64,000 nt of DNA from Rhyacophila brunnea (Eukaryota > Arthropoda > Insecta > Trichoptera > Rhyacophilidae). The DNA lies in assembly GCA_022495005.1 (NCBI GenBank), contig JAGYXB010001004.1:186001-250000 (forward strand), in the 5' to 3' direction. Under the pieces are notes generated by a model, which had not been told where the DNA came from, made no database searches, and saw nothing but the letters and a program-made list of their open reading frames with translations. The position numbers were made by a program, and so were the translations under genes. Shown in pieces: positions 46,074-57,308 of the stretch; positions within the stretch are counted from its first letter, which is position 1, and every line of letters begins with the position of its first letter.

Positions 46074-46086
46074 CTGTAGAATATTG

Positions 46087-46277
46087 TTTTTTTTTTTAAT
46101 TATTAATAACTATGTCCTTGATTTTTCCTACTAGGTGGTTGTTAGTAATTTTGAACAATCACAAACACCCAGGCTTTGAGAAAAACACATAAATTGTGTG
46201 TCCTGACCGGGAATCGAACCCAGGAACTCGCAGGTGGAAGGTAAGCGCCTTACACACTGCACCACGAGAGCCGCCTT
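46087..46277 (-). mobile_element. tRNA-derived SINE, family B copy 1, with 12-bp TSD
   Basis: On the minus strand a tRNA-like head starts GGCGGCTCTCGTGGTGCAGT (A-box TGGTGCAGTGTG) with B-box TGGGTTCGATTCCC. The body TTTTTCTCAAAGCCTGGGTG and TTTGTGATTGTT is followed by an A-rich tail. TGTAGAATATTG is repeated exactly at 46075-46086 and 46278-46289, a target-site duplication that shows LINE-mediated retroposition. The minus-strand 79-codon frame across it is not a gene. Confidence 0.93.
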
Positions 46278-46289
46278 TGTAGAATATTG

Positions 46290-47379
46290 ATTGATTAATA
46301 TTGACTTTAATACACATAAAAAAAATAATGAAAATAAATGATGAATAATTATAGTTGCATATTTTGGCATTATATTATGTGGTTAAAGAATGAAATTGTT
46401 ATTGCATATGATTTTTTTTAAATATAATGAACATGATATTGTACATGATAAGTAAAATCTTGCACTACGCTATTGTGGCATCGCTGAAATGTGAGGAAAT
46501 TTTAGCCACAGCCCACACTGAGCACATCTAAAAGTATACCTCGTGGTATAAATTAGACGCTTCAGTTACCGCTTTAAAAAGACAATACTTAATCTACCTC
46601 AGCTATCGATAGTTATTTAATACGATCTTGCTGAATCCACCAAACAGTATCCATCAGTTATGGTATTAAACTACATGCACTAAATTCACTAGATAAACTG
46701 AATAAACGAATTGCAACCCCGCCGTGAAATTCACTATACAAACTGAATAAACACAATAAACACAAGAATGCCTATATATTGTCACACTATTCTACGTGGT
46801 TGGCGTATGAAATCAAGTAAGTCTAAAAATAAAACTTTATATATTTTTGAGATCCTGTTTTGAAAAAAATAACAGATATGTCGGGGTTATATTGTCATGC
46901 TTGATGTTTTTTTGCGCGGGAAAAAGCTTGAAATGTCTCTTTTATTTTTTTCTTCAACTAAAATACGGCTATCATAGAGGACATATTTCTTTATTTAAGC
47001 AGCAAGGCATACCTCTGGGAATATTTGCAGCATGACCCAAAACGTACACCGTACTCACCAAAAAATAAAACGTCTTTAATAAATTATTAATGGCACATTC
47101 TGTATCTAGGCCTGCTTATAAAATATTTCATTGCTTGTATCACAGTGATGTCCTATAAAATATTATCGAGTGATTAACAAGACATTTTTTCTTTCTATTT
47201 TTGATAATAACATGTTGTAACTATAATACAACAATGTATTAATATTTAACAACATCAAATTATTACCTCTCAGTATAGGGTCATAGAGCAAACACGAGGT
47301 CATGCTACTCCCTCAGTTCATATAATATATTGCTTACATAGCACTTCTATATGGCAAAGGAGGGTCAGTCCCAGCGTTG
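46290..47379. other. Non-coding stretch
   Basis: AT-rich. A short open run ending at a TCAA|GTAAGT donor (about 46768-46815) could be a first exon starting ATGCCTATA, but support is slight. The plus-strand frame at 46847-47035 has no motif. Confidence 0.3.
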
Positions 47380-47735
47380 GAATCCTTCAGGTTATTTCAC
47401 AAGGGTACGGGATTGTCACAATATAAGTATATACATATAATATGATTGGGACTAGATGTAAGGGTATGCTTTCATCAAACTGAGCGTGAAGACGCGACGT
47501 TAGACTTAGTTCAGTCACGTGATATGGATGCCTGTGCTTTAAGCTAATTGGATTCCGGCTTCCTGAAAGGCCGCTAAATACCATCTACAGAGTAAATTAT
47601 ATGGTAAAGCTACTACTAGGTTGTTGAAATGACCTGGAAACGTGCAAGAAGACTAACGATCACCAGGAATTCTTGGAGGCACCATGTAGTTTCCATATGC
47701 TCTTACTGATGAGTGGATATGGCCACGGAAGAAGA
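47380..47735 (+). pseudogene. LINE ORF2 C-terminal fossil (plus strand), copy 2
   Basis: Around 47627-47700 the plus strand reads EMTWKRARRLTITRNSWRHH followed by VVSICSY and stops. This parallels MT-NYARRLASDRDS-RGCVLSVCSN of the copy at 10186-10620 and keeps both tryptophans lost there. Upstream sequence also aligns loosely. The minus-strand frame at 47387-47584 is a shadow. Confidence 0.6.
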
Positions 47736-48084
47736 AGTTATGAAAATACGAGTGACCGTATACTATTCTGAAGGTAAGCTTATAGCCCAAAATAACTACT
47801 TTTAATATCGTGAGATTGTCTGCAAAAAACATTGTTTCAAAAGCACTATAGAATAATATATAAGGTTTGAGACTTTTACGATTATTTATTATCGTATTTA
47901 TAGATTACTTGGCTTACTCGACGTTTTGGGCTCGTTGAAGAGACCATTCTATAGACTGATCTAAATTATATGTTTTAACCAACCTAATCCGCCCCGCACC
48001 ACATGTGGTAATAATAAAGCACATTACGAGGCACTATATTTTGTGTAAATATATTTCTCATACGTGTTTTTGAAGGGTGTCGGA

Positions 48085-48205
48085 CGAAATCCCGAATGCC
48101 GAAATCCCGAATGGCCGAAAGCCCGAAAGCCTAAATCCCGAAAGCCTAAATCCCGAAGGCTGAAATCCCGAATGGCCGAAATCCCGAAAGCCGAAATCTC
48201 GAAAA
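48085..48205. repeat. Minisatellite, about 15-bp CCGAAATCCCGAA unit
   Basis: About eight tandem, slightly diverged copies of a 14-16 base unit (consensus CGAAATCCCGAATGGC or CGAAATCCCGAAAGCC). The unit makes artificial repetitive frames on both strands (48058-48339 and 48064-48249), which are not genes. Confidence 0.95.
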
Positions 48206-48254
48206 ATAAAAAAATACAAACAGTAATAATTGCGCAATCTCAACACTGAACTTG

Positions 48255-48341
48255 AATTGCGCAAATTTTGCAAGAGAGACAAAAAACATTTTTTTGTGGA
48301 ACAAATGGGTTTTTGTCTCTCATATAAAAAATTGCGCAATC
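48255..48341. repeat. Hairpin next to the minisatellite
   Basis: AATTGCGCAAATTTTGCAAG plus GAGAGACAAAAAAC on the left pairs with GTTTTTGTCTCTC and AAAAAATTGCGCAA on the right, with about 20 unpaired bases. ATTGCGCAAT also occurs just outside at about 48227. The hairpin and the minisatellite may be parts of one element. Confidence 0.7.
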
Positions 48342-48345
48342 TATT

Positions 48346-49557
48346 TATCTTATCTTAATACTTATCTTAATACTTATTTTAAATAGAAAACATCAGGAAT
48401 TTTTAAGTATAAATTAGCAGTTTTTTTAATGTACTTATCTAATATCATAATATTTAGAATCGATTCAATAATCTAAGCAGTATGTCTTGATGGCCATTGT
48501 CAATAAAAATTTATGATATTTTGTCCATTTCGGTTGAACGGGTTTTACTTTTCTATGCCACAGACCCAATTTGACTCTGCATTGTGATGTCAGTATTTTA
48601 AGAATATAAATAGTAAGGATAACTGCTCCTTAGTCTCTGTTATAAAATATACCACCCATTTCTGTCAAAAACGTATTGTATTAAAATACATTTTATTTTA
48701 AAATTGCCCAACGACTTTTATATTACATATTTCTGGTTGCATCAAACGGCTCTAGAGAATTGGTAAACACTTTTAGGAGAACATCATTAAGTCGTAATCG
48801 ACGTTTATTTCATGGGATTTTAGCATCGCCTTGCAAAATGAGCTGTTTTTATTGTCAATTTCGGGTCTGTTTCGAATTGGAAACCTTTTTCATTATTATT
48901 ATAAGCTTAGAAGAAGTTAACTAGATTTGTGGTTGCAATTTTTTATGGTTTTTGCTACGGAAAGTAATTTTACAGTGAGACTAATGGGCAATTAAAAGTT
49001 ATGACAAGTTTACGTATTTGTGGTGGTAGTAAAGGAATGGTGGAACCCTTAAATCTAAATATTTAATTTGAAATTAATTTCCAATACATAATACATTGGA
49101 ATTAACATTTAGTTAATTAATTGTTATTTTAGCTTCTTTAGCTTCTTTATTAATTGTTATTTATCCATTTTAAATGCGGCTAACTCCTGGTTTAATAAAC
49201 AAAATAAAATATTTGAGATAATTTTACAATATGCGTTGAGATATTGTAGACTTATTTTATTATATATTACATATTATTGTTTTACGCCATGGGTTGTATT
49301 AGTATTAAAAATTGTAACGTTAAAATTAATATTCACAAACATCTGAAATAAATAAATGAGTCTGAGATTCAGATAATTTAAAAAATATATAAAAAAATAC
49401 ATTAAATATTAATTTGTTGGGTGATTAGAATTATTTTATATGATGAAATGCAAGTATAATATTATAATGATATAATTGAGCTGTTTAAACTCTGAAATCA
49501 TTTATTAGATATTTATAAATTTCAAAGTTTTGTTAACCATTTTTTTACCACATTTTT
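48346..49557. other. Non-coding stretch
   Basis: AT-rich, with no feature that I can support. Confidence 0.45.
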
Positions 49558-49975
49558 ATAAGCTCGTATTTTTGTTTGTCCGGTACTAAGATGTCGGTAA
49601 GATTTTTAACTAACTTCCCGACTAGCTAGACATTTGAAACTTTTAGAATATATCAGAACTCGACGACAATGCATTATTTTAACACCTTTAGTCATTTTTA
49701 AGCAGAATTGAATTCATTTTCAGTTAATTCTGTTTTGTATGGAAAGTTATTATTGTTGGTTGCTAAGGGGGTCCTAGCAACTAAATTATGAATATATAAG
49801 TACGTTACTATGGAAATCAATATGAAATGTCAAAATGACATTTCAGTATTCTATATTTATTCAGTATTCGATCAAGTACAATAAAAAGTTTTTATTAATA
49901 CAGAGAATTGTCAAGTTTATATGATTCAACAGAAAATTTAAAAACGTGGTATATAAAAAGTTTTTTTTATCTTGT
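49558..49975 (-). repeat. Dispersed repeat family D, copy 2
   Basis: Inverted copy of 9165-9626. It contains a near-perfect local palindrome (TGAAATGTCA-AAA-TGACATTTCA, about 49835-49857) and the GGTTGCTAAG/CCTAGCAACT pair. It is slightly shorter than copy 1. Confidence 0.8.
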
Positions 49976-50867
49976 AATTATTAGTATTTTTATTCGGGAT
50001 AGAATGACTGTAGAATTTAAGAACGTAGTATTATTGAAAATATAAAACTTTGATTTAAATCAGTATCTTAATGGTGACAGCACTCACCCAGTAAGTGAAA
50101 GATGTGCATTTGAATCCCATTTGGTATATTTTATTTGTAGATAATAATTGTATCTTTATAAGTATATTATATTTAAGTATAATAATATTTAATGCAAAAG
50201 TAAGTACATAGAAAAAATGTTTATGATTTTTTTTGTAGTATTGAAATACAATTTGTTTTATGCCCTATTAATTTTATTTTAATCATTCATATTGTCTCTC
50301 AGTCAAGTATAGATAAAAGAATATTTTATTCAAAAAATATCTTAATATTTTTAGTTCAACATGATTTTTTGCTCATTAGATTTTATAGTGAAGTTAAATT
50401 ATTTTTACAAAACAACTCTACAGGGAAATAATTTATCGTGTAAGGATTTAAACAAAGCTTTTGCTCCAGAATTTTTCCTGTAATTGTAAAAAAAAACCGT
50501 AGCAGGAAGTACGCTTGTAATGTAGAGCTAATCGATGCAAAATAAAAATTCTTTACGGCCCTAGGTATGCTTTTGCAGGCAGTATAAAGTGTTTTAATCC
50601 ACTTTGCAAGCAATTAGCAGTTAGTACGGTGCTACGATTGGCCAGCGTAGACCTCTACGCACAACGTATTTTTCACGCCACCTTGCGTCCAATTAACTCG
50701 TTGACAAATTAATTACTCACTTTAGCAACATTGCCTTTGTAACAAAATCTTAGCAAAAGATCTCTGGCGTGTATTTATGAAAACTCTCTTGGCGAAACTG
50801 TCAACCTTCCCTGTGACGCAATTAAAGAATTTAAAAGTATAAATATACATGTTATATATCTATTATC
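49976..50867. other. Non-coding stretch with a complex block at 50610-50830
   Basis: A tRNA-like patch (AATGGTGACAGCACTCACCC ... GCATTTGAATCCC) lies at 50070-50120. The block at 50610-50830 is less AT-rich and contains a GCGTAGA/TCTACGC inverted pair and TAATTA words. It might be a conserved non-coding element. No gene. Confidence 0.3.
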
Positions 50868-51335
50868 TTCATCATCAGCCGGGATTGATCCACTGGTGGA
50901 TGAAAGCTTCCCATAGCTCTCACTACTCTTCTCGGTCTACTCGTCTAGTTATTTGTTGCTAGGTATATTCACCAAACTTTTTATTTCGTCCATCTAGTAA
51001 GTTTTTGGAGAACCCTGTGGTCGTTTGGTACCCACTTTTTCCAGCAGTTATCCACTCGCCGATCAAATAGCCATCTTATTTCCATTTTATTTACTCGATT
51101 TTATTTATCTATTGGTTTCTTCTGCGATCCTTTCGCGTTATGCCCAACATGCACCTTTCCATGCCACGTTGCGCTACTCGTATTTTTTTTTATTTCTATT
51201 ACATTCAAAGTCCATGTTTCACACGTATATTTGAGAACTGGTAGCAGACATTAATTGGGTACGAAACAACAGGAAGTCAATTTTAAAGATACTATTCAGT
51301 CACCCACATGCACTCTGTGCCAGTTTGCTTACCCA
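50868..51335 (-). pseudogene. RTE-type LINE ORF C-terminal fossil, copy 2
   Basis: Minus-strand pieces in order are LLPVLKYTCETWTLNVIEIK (the Y-x-ETWTL motif), AQRGMERCMLGITRKDRR, and after stops and frameshifts TKRPQGSPKTY and a final SYGKLSSTSGSIPAD/FHPPVDQSR overlap that corresponds to the usual EAFxQQWxxxG end. DNA identity to the copy at 40215-40640 is clear around GCATGGAAAGGTGCATG. The plus-strand frame at 51025-51234 is a shadow. Confidence 0.85.
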
Positions 51336-54034
51336 AGCAACCTTGTCATATATACCACTGTTAACTGAAAATTATTACCCGTAGTTGTATTTTCTACTGA
51401 GAAATAATAAAAAAATATTATTAGGTATTAGAATAATAAAATTTGACATATTATTAATAACACTGCAATTCTACGTGATCCTCTCCACCATGGGTACTCT
51501 TAACGCGATTTCAGTCTTAGATAACCGCTCCTGAGACATACCCAGTCGTAAAAAAAGATGCTTCATATCCAAAAAGCGTCCCGTGATATGCCCGAGTAAT
51601 AAGACCAGGTGTGGTTTGGGGTGGCCATTAACTTAGCAGTAATTATAACGCAGCGTAACACAGAACACACTAAAAGCATTGTGCACATCGATAAGAAAGT
51701 GGTACTGCCACCTGTTAATTTTTTCACTTAACACAATAATATAGTAATAGAGTTATTGTCGAAATTCAAATAACAAAAATAAATATAAATAAAATATATT
51801 ATTATTTAACACATCCACAAAAGTAAAATTACTTTGTAATATACACTGACCTTAATTATTGTGTTATCAAACAGATTAACCGCGCTACATACAGCATAAT
51901 GAAGAATTGTAATCGCCAATTAACTATGCAATACAATTTCAAATAGATTATTGTAAACAAATTAATACGATGCTGTAATAAGTATTTAACTGAATACATC
52001 AAATCCGAATACAAACATGAAATTAAACCCACACTATAACAAATTAATTCACCTGGTAAAATCATTATTTACATAATAAGCGCTGTTATAAATATACATT
52101 GCATTATTTTAGATTATTTATGTACTAAAGCTTCATTAATAATATAATGTTGTGATAGCTGTCAACGTAAGTGTATTCAATTAAAGCCTGTAAACTGCAG
52201 CTGAGCCGCTAAAGCTTTTGTAATCGTGAAAATCAGCACAGAGCTTTGCATCATCGTCAGGACAGGTTCGTTCATTTTAACCTAGTTTCCTGTGCTATAT
52301 GTCCGCTAGTAGTTAACACCTAACACAACTGTTTAGTTTAGGAGCACACGTACACCACACTGAAAATTTTAAACGTACAACACACCATGTATGAATTATA
52401 TAACAAGCGAAATGGTCATTTGCTCTACAGCTTAAAGCTTGTCTAGCATAATATTTAAAGAATTGCCATTGTGAGTATAATATGAAACGATAATTTATTC
52501 ACCATTAAAATCAGAATCTATTAGCCGTTACAGTTCTGTTCATTGAAAGCTGTTTCATTATAATGTCATCATCATCTTAGCCATTTTAGATTTACTGGTG
52601 CATGAAAGACCATCCAAAATGTGTCTAAACTTTTTGGTCTTTAGTATTAATTTGTTACGCGATGTTCAGTTATTAGAATGATAAGTCTGCCCATCTCTAC
52701 TTTTCAATTTTTGTATCAGTCAAACATTTTTATTCGCTCTTTTACTTCTTATTTTTTTTTAAGATTTTTCGATAGCACATTATGTCACTTATTTTTTTAA
52801 CCGTATTTTAAATGGCAGAAAATGTAGGTAAAATATGTTTAGACAGGTTTTTCTTATATAGTTATGGCAGATCTTTAGTGTTATATATTATTTAAATTGA
52901 AATTTATTGATTAAGATATATGACGTAAAATTCAGAATTTACAAATTCAAGACTTTCACAACATAACATGAGAAACTAAGAAATTGTATTAAAACAGTAT
53001 TAAAAATATAATATATTATTTCTATATTAACATTTTTGAAGTAGGTAGGTACTTAAACGGTTAATTGAAATAATTTATGTAGTAATGATATTAACACGAG
53101 CATATAATTTAATTGTGATTTTTTCGAAAAGGATACTGACTAGTTGTTTACCGGATAAACTTATTATAAATTAAAGATTGATAAAAAATAATATATAATA
53201 TAGTTTCATGTTTGGGGCTTTTAAAAGTTAAAAAAAACACAAATCTTCTTAATTAGTATTGTACACATTCAGTATTTATTATTTAAAAAAATATGATGTA
53301 AATGGTACTGTCTTTAGATAATTCATTTAAATAGTAATAGTATTTAATTATATGTAAGGGGTTTAAAATATAATAAAAAAATTATATTGTGAATTTGAAC
53401 TTCGTCGAGTAAGAATTACGTATTTTAAAAGCAATTGTATAATATAGAATAAATTGTCACAAAATGAGCAGCCAGACGTATATAATATATTAACTTACTT
53501 ACTTTTAAAAACATACCGCCTGCAAATATGAGACCGTTATTCACCGTTAAATAACAAAAGCAAGACCTGACTGAGAAAATGAATTATTACTCAGTTTGCC
53601 GTTTAAACCAAATTGCACAGTTATTTGACGGTAGAACAGTCAAATAAATTTCATTAAAGCCTCTCTGTGTTCGTCGGGGACGTAGACGAAGTTGAAAAAC
53701 AAGAAACTCTTATTTAATTTTGATTGGTGTTATTTGATTGCCTCAGACTCAATTGATAAAAAGGTTATCATTAGATAATTGAACGACTCATATTTCAAGA
53801 TTATATTTAATTTATTTTCCCCAATTATCTACCTAATTCCAAAAACAGATGTTTTATTTATATACTGTTTCTTTGTATTGTTTGACTTTTCTTTCAATTT
53901 CTATTCCGGTTTGCTTTATTCAGGTTTACAATTTTTAGGTTATACTTCTTTTGGCGCGTTTGGAAAATTAGATCAGAGTTTATTTTTGGCGTGTGACATG
54001 TAACACATAATTTTTTTTTTACAAAAAAAACGCA
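51336..54034. other. Non-coding stretch with two complex blocks
   Basis: Blocks at about 51450-51720 and 52140-52330 are less AT-rich and non-repetitive within the window, with no frame of interest. Either could be regulatory or old transposon sequence. The remainder is AT-rich. The frame at 53779-54003 is A/T-driven. Confidence 0.3.
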
Positions 54035-54108
54035 CTCGATTGGATTTGAACCACCGATTGTTCGGTTTTCAGCCGAACGCACTACCTTTACGCCACAGTA
54101 TGATACTG
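54035..54108 (-). tRNA. tRNA-Phe-like pseudogene or SINE head
   Basis: On the minus strand a clean anticodon arm, TTCGG-CTGAAAA-CCGAA, places GAA (Phe) in the anticodon position. A B-box-type T arm follows (GGTGG-TTCAAAT-CCAAT), then a run of eight T, a Pol III stop. The D arm is only partly paired (GCGT-AAAGGTA-GTGC). The acceptor strands (CATACTG and CGAGTGC) do not pair, so a functional tRNA is unlikely. Confidence 0.5.
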
Positions 54109-54984
54109 CAATCGTGACGATTATACAGTATAATATTATAGTTTAGAATTGTTCCGTTGCCTAGGCAGCGAATTTATTATTATCGGCTATTTGCAATTCC
54201 TTACGTAAACAAACGATTAAACGTCAGTGAGTTGGTAGTTTAAAAATTAAAACAACGATAAACTATTATATAATTTAGTAATATAAGTTAAAGTGTATAG
54301 AAATAAACCAACGGCATTCCAATAAGCGGCTCTTTTTTTTTGAGTGTGTAATTTAATAAGATAATTATTAAGATCTAGTCAAAGAATCTAGTTTATCACA
54401 AGTTTGATTTTTGTTTTGTTACGTCAAAGAATTATAACTTCTAACGCGCGTACAGTACACACACCAATATTTTTTGTAAAGTTCCCAACTATAAAATAAA
54501 TAACAAAACGCATAAAATTAAACGATATAAAGACATGCACCAGTATTCAAATGGTGGAAGGGCCCATTTACATTTTTTCTATTTTTAAGTTTTTTTCAAC
54601 AAAAATTGTAGCAAAAGCACAAATCTGTCAGTGTATTTCAAATCAAATGACACAAGTCTCCTGAGTCTAGTACACATGCATTAAGTGTGATTCACACCAT
54701 GCAAGGATAGTCAAGGCAAAGTTAAAAGAAATGGCCATTTTTATACGGAGGTTTTCATACAATTTGGTTCTAAAAACAATTTCGTTATTTAAATACTCAT
54801 TCTCAAAATAACGGGAAACTTAACATGTCGAATAACAATCGGAATTAGAAAAATAATATATTTGAAACAATTATTACAAAAGCATTTTGTCTGAAAAATA
54901 GCCTAATAATATCGAAAATCTCAATTAAAATGAATATGAACATACATAATTTAAAAACACCTCAAATATAATATATATATAGAC

Positions 54985-55190
54985 ATATACCAACTAGAAA
55001 AAAATCACATTTGTATATTTATAAGCATTTCATGTGGGACCTGCTAGTTTTAATTATTGTAATTAAGTAGGTGTCACGTATGGTGCGATACCAGTATATA
55101 TACGGTTTCAAATCCCGTCGGGCGTCATATTTTTTTCAAATATAATTTTTCCAGTAGGTACTTAATATCCGAGGTGTTTACAAGCTATGT
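54985..55190. mobile_element. Possible small MITE, repeat family F copy 2
   Basis: The left side is ACCAACTAGAAAAAAATCAC followed by ATTTG. The right side, inverted, is ACCTACTGGAAAAATTATAT followed by TTG, so the ends are inverted repeats of about 25 bases. The outer right flank shares ATATC(C/T)GAGGTGTTT with 15905-15957. A tRNA-like B-box (GGTTTCAAATCCC) lies inside at about 55110. Confidence 0.45.
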
Positions 55191-56164
55191 ATGTTTAATA
55201 TTATATAGAATGATGCATTTTCAAATCATGATAATTATTTGTTGAATGAAAGAAATGGTTTATTAAGGTTTATTATTATCAAACTAAACAAACAACAACT
55301 AAACAGATTAAACAATACTAAAACATTGTGTATATCACTCAAATATTTTGTTCGCAAGACTAAATTGAAATCTTATTATTGTCCTACTCAAAATTCTCAA
55401 AATTGACAAGTGCGCCCTTCTGCCATCTGTTTTACGATATATACACCAATAAAATAGTAATTATAAAACTATATATTATATATAATAGTTATATGTATAA
55501 AGTATAAATACATTAGAATTTAAATTCAAATTCCACCAAGTACCTTCGGTCGATAGTATAAGTTTATTAAAGTCATAGATTACATAGAGACCATAGAGAA
55601 TTAATAATATATAGGTGCACAATCATAATAAAAGAGTTCACCAAATAACAATGGGAAAAGGTTAATAATTAAATAATATGAGTACATGCATATAACTAAT
55701 ATTTATAAAACTAAGGATATTTTAGGTTTTCCTTAGGATATCAAATATTCTTTTCAGTCCTCTAGATACTTCAAAACTACCGAAAATAGCGACTACATTA
55801 CGTCTTTGGATGTCAATGCTTATTCGCTGTCTAAGTTACTCAGTTAAATGACACTCACCTGTTTTATCAGTCAACCAAAACCAATATCCATAACGAATGT
55901 TTCAAAACCCAGGGGACAGACGATATAATTGAATTTTGTGTGAGTAATAAAAAAACCTGCTGAATCTGAAGATTTACTGATTTATTCAGGTGATTTTGGA
56001 AAATTCGAAACTGTAACTTTTACGGAGCATTCGATAATTTTTCGAAAATATCAACAAATTATCTAATTTTATGTGTATTTTATAAAAATAAGTGTGTTAA
56101 TGTTTTGTGATATTGCCTACTTTAGTCAGACAGTCAAATTAATATTTCCACAAGACGTAGTGAT
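55191..56164. other. Non-coding stretch
   Basis: AT-rich. On the minus strand a consensus donor, AAACAG|GTGAGT, lies at about 55857, but the sequence before it is closed by stops in the likely frames. No supported exon. Confidence 0.35.
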
Positions 56165-56400
56165 AATCTCGAGGATTTCATGAACCGGAGCTTCGTTCTT
56201 GTACGCTTTCGTTCATTTCAATCCCTGTGAGTATGTCTACCACTATCATAGTGGCATCCCAAATTATAATATCCCTCTCTTTACGGAATTATCATGATAC
56301 CATTAGGCCGCTTGTCATATAGTTGATAGACAACAAAAGACTCTTGCTTTGACAGAGCTCCTGTCAAAATCAATGATTAACAGAACACATCTGATAGTAG
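56165..56400 (-). pseudogene. Retroelement-associated domain, copy 2
   Basis: On the minus strand IIDFDRSSVKARVFCCLSTI (start of the frame region) is followed, after a frame change, by DKRPNGIMIIP-stop-REG and then, after another shift, IWDATMIVVDILTG and MNESVQERSS. The order RPDG-T-x-PW-x-x-G ... IWDAT-x-x-VDT-A-x-x-x-N-x-S matches the domain at 36738-37067. The tryptophan of IPW is now a stop. The 63-codon frame at 56315-56506 is partly this fossil in a single frame. Confidence 0.6.
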
Positions 56401-56506
56401 AATGAATGAAGATAATAAATAAAGTCAACAAACAGCCCATCACTAAAAATGTCAACATCTCCAGGCAAGGACAATGACGCGTACGCAGTATTTTTCTAAC
56501 TGACAT

Positions 56507-57056
56507 CTCATAAGAATTATATTGAATTGTATCATGTTACAGGCGTAAGATATTTTTACCTGATACAGTAGTAAATAAATAAGTACATTTTTTTGAATTT
56601 TTTGTATAATACCGCATCAAAAAATCTGTGGTTTATGAAACGCCTGGGGATGTTTTTGTTATAACATTGTTATCTTAAGATATTCTACGAGGCAAAGTTA
56701 TATAAGGCCTGCCCTCTCCGAAACAGAATTTTACTTGTACAGATTTCGAATAAAAATAAACCCGGCGCGCCGCCTGACTTTTTGCCAGTATGAGTGGGTA
56801 CTCTCCCCAAGTTTATAATTTGAAATGTTAATAAACATTGCGCATAAAATAGTATAATATGTTATTTTCAGATAATATCTTAAAGCTTTGTTCTTAAATT
56901 TTATATATCGCATACTTTATTATTTTGTGAATATATGTAACATTGCGTCGCTATAGGATTGGTTTCCCGAATAGACCAAATGTTCAGGAGACGAAAAACA
57001 AATTTCATAATCCTATATTTAAATACATGGAGATATTTAAATTGTTATTATTACAG
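56507..57056. other. Non-coding stretch
   Basis: Nothing supported. A GC-richer ACCCGGCGCGCCGCC patch lies at about 56760. Confidence 0.35.
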
Positions 57057-57308
57057 CATATGAAAGTCGTATTCAAAGTTCAAAGTAATTTAAAGAAAGG
57101 GAAGGCTCTAGTCCAATTAGATACAAAAAAAACATTCTGCATTAAAAGGTCGATTTTGACAAAAACGGATATTCGGGAAACCAATCTATTACGACGATTG
57201 GTAGATTTAGAGACATGTAAACTCAAGGCATTGTCTGATTTCTTAAAGCCCCTTAGGGTAAAAAATCAAAGAAAAACCATACATTATTACTACTTTAAAC
57301 AAGAGTAG
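57057..57308 (+). CDS. Basic 82-codon ORF or exon, unidentified
   Basis: This is the longest non-transposon reading frame in the window. A good acceptor (ATTGTTATTATTACAG) precedes CAT ATG, and the frame stays open to a TAG at 57306. Pieces include MKVVFKVQSNLKKGKALVQL, IRETNLLRRLVDLETCKLKA and LSDFLKPLRVKNQRK. It is rich in K, R and L and could form amphipathic helices. Upstream codons from 56943 are also open. No zinc-finger, signal or transposase motif is visible. It may be a real exon, a small gene or part of an unknown mobile element. The stop-free length is unusual for DNA this AT-rich. Confidence 0.35.
   Translation, partial: HMKVVFKVQSNLKKGKALVQLDTKKTFCIKRSILTKTDIRETNLLRRLVDLETCKLKALSDFLKPLRVKNQRKTIHYYYFKQE

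Noticed and set aside
46131..46370. 79-codon minus-strand frame
   Set aside because: It runs through the tRNA-derived SINE with its target duplication. The peptide is a translation of the tRNA-like head.
48058..48339. 93-codon minus-strand and 61-codon plus-strand frames with repeating FGxSGFR / KPKSRKPKS peptides
   Set aside because: They are translations of the CCGAAATCCCGAA minisatellite, which has no stops in several frames.
55857..55960. Minus-strand CAG|GTGAGT donor
   Set aside because: The sequence upstream of it has stops in the frames that would be needed. It could only be a non-coding exon, with no other evidence.
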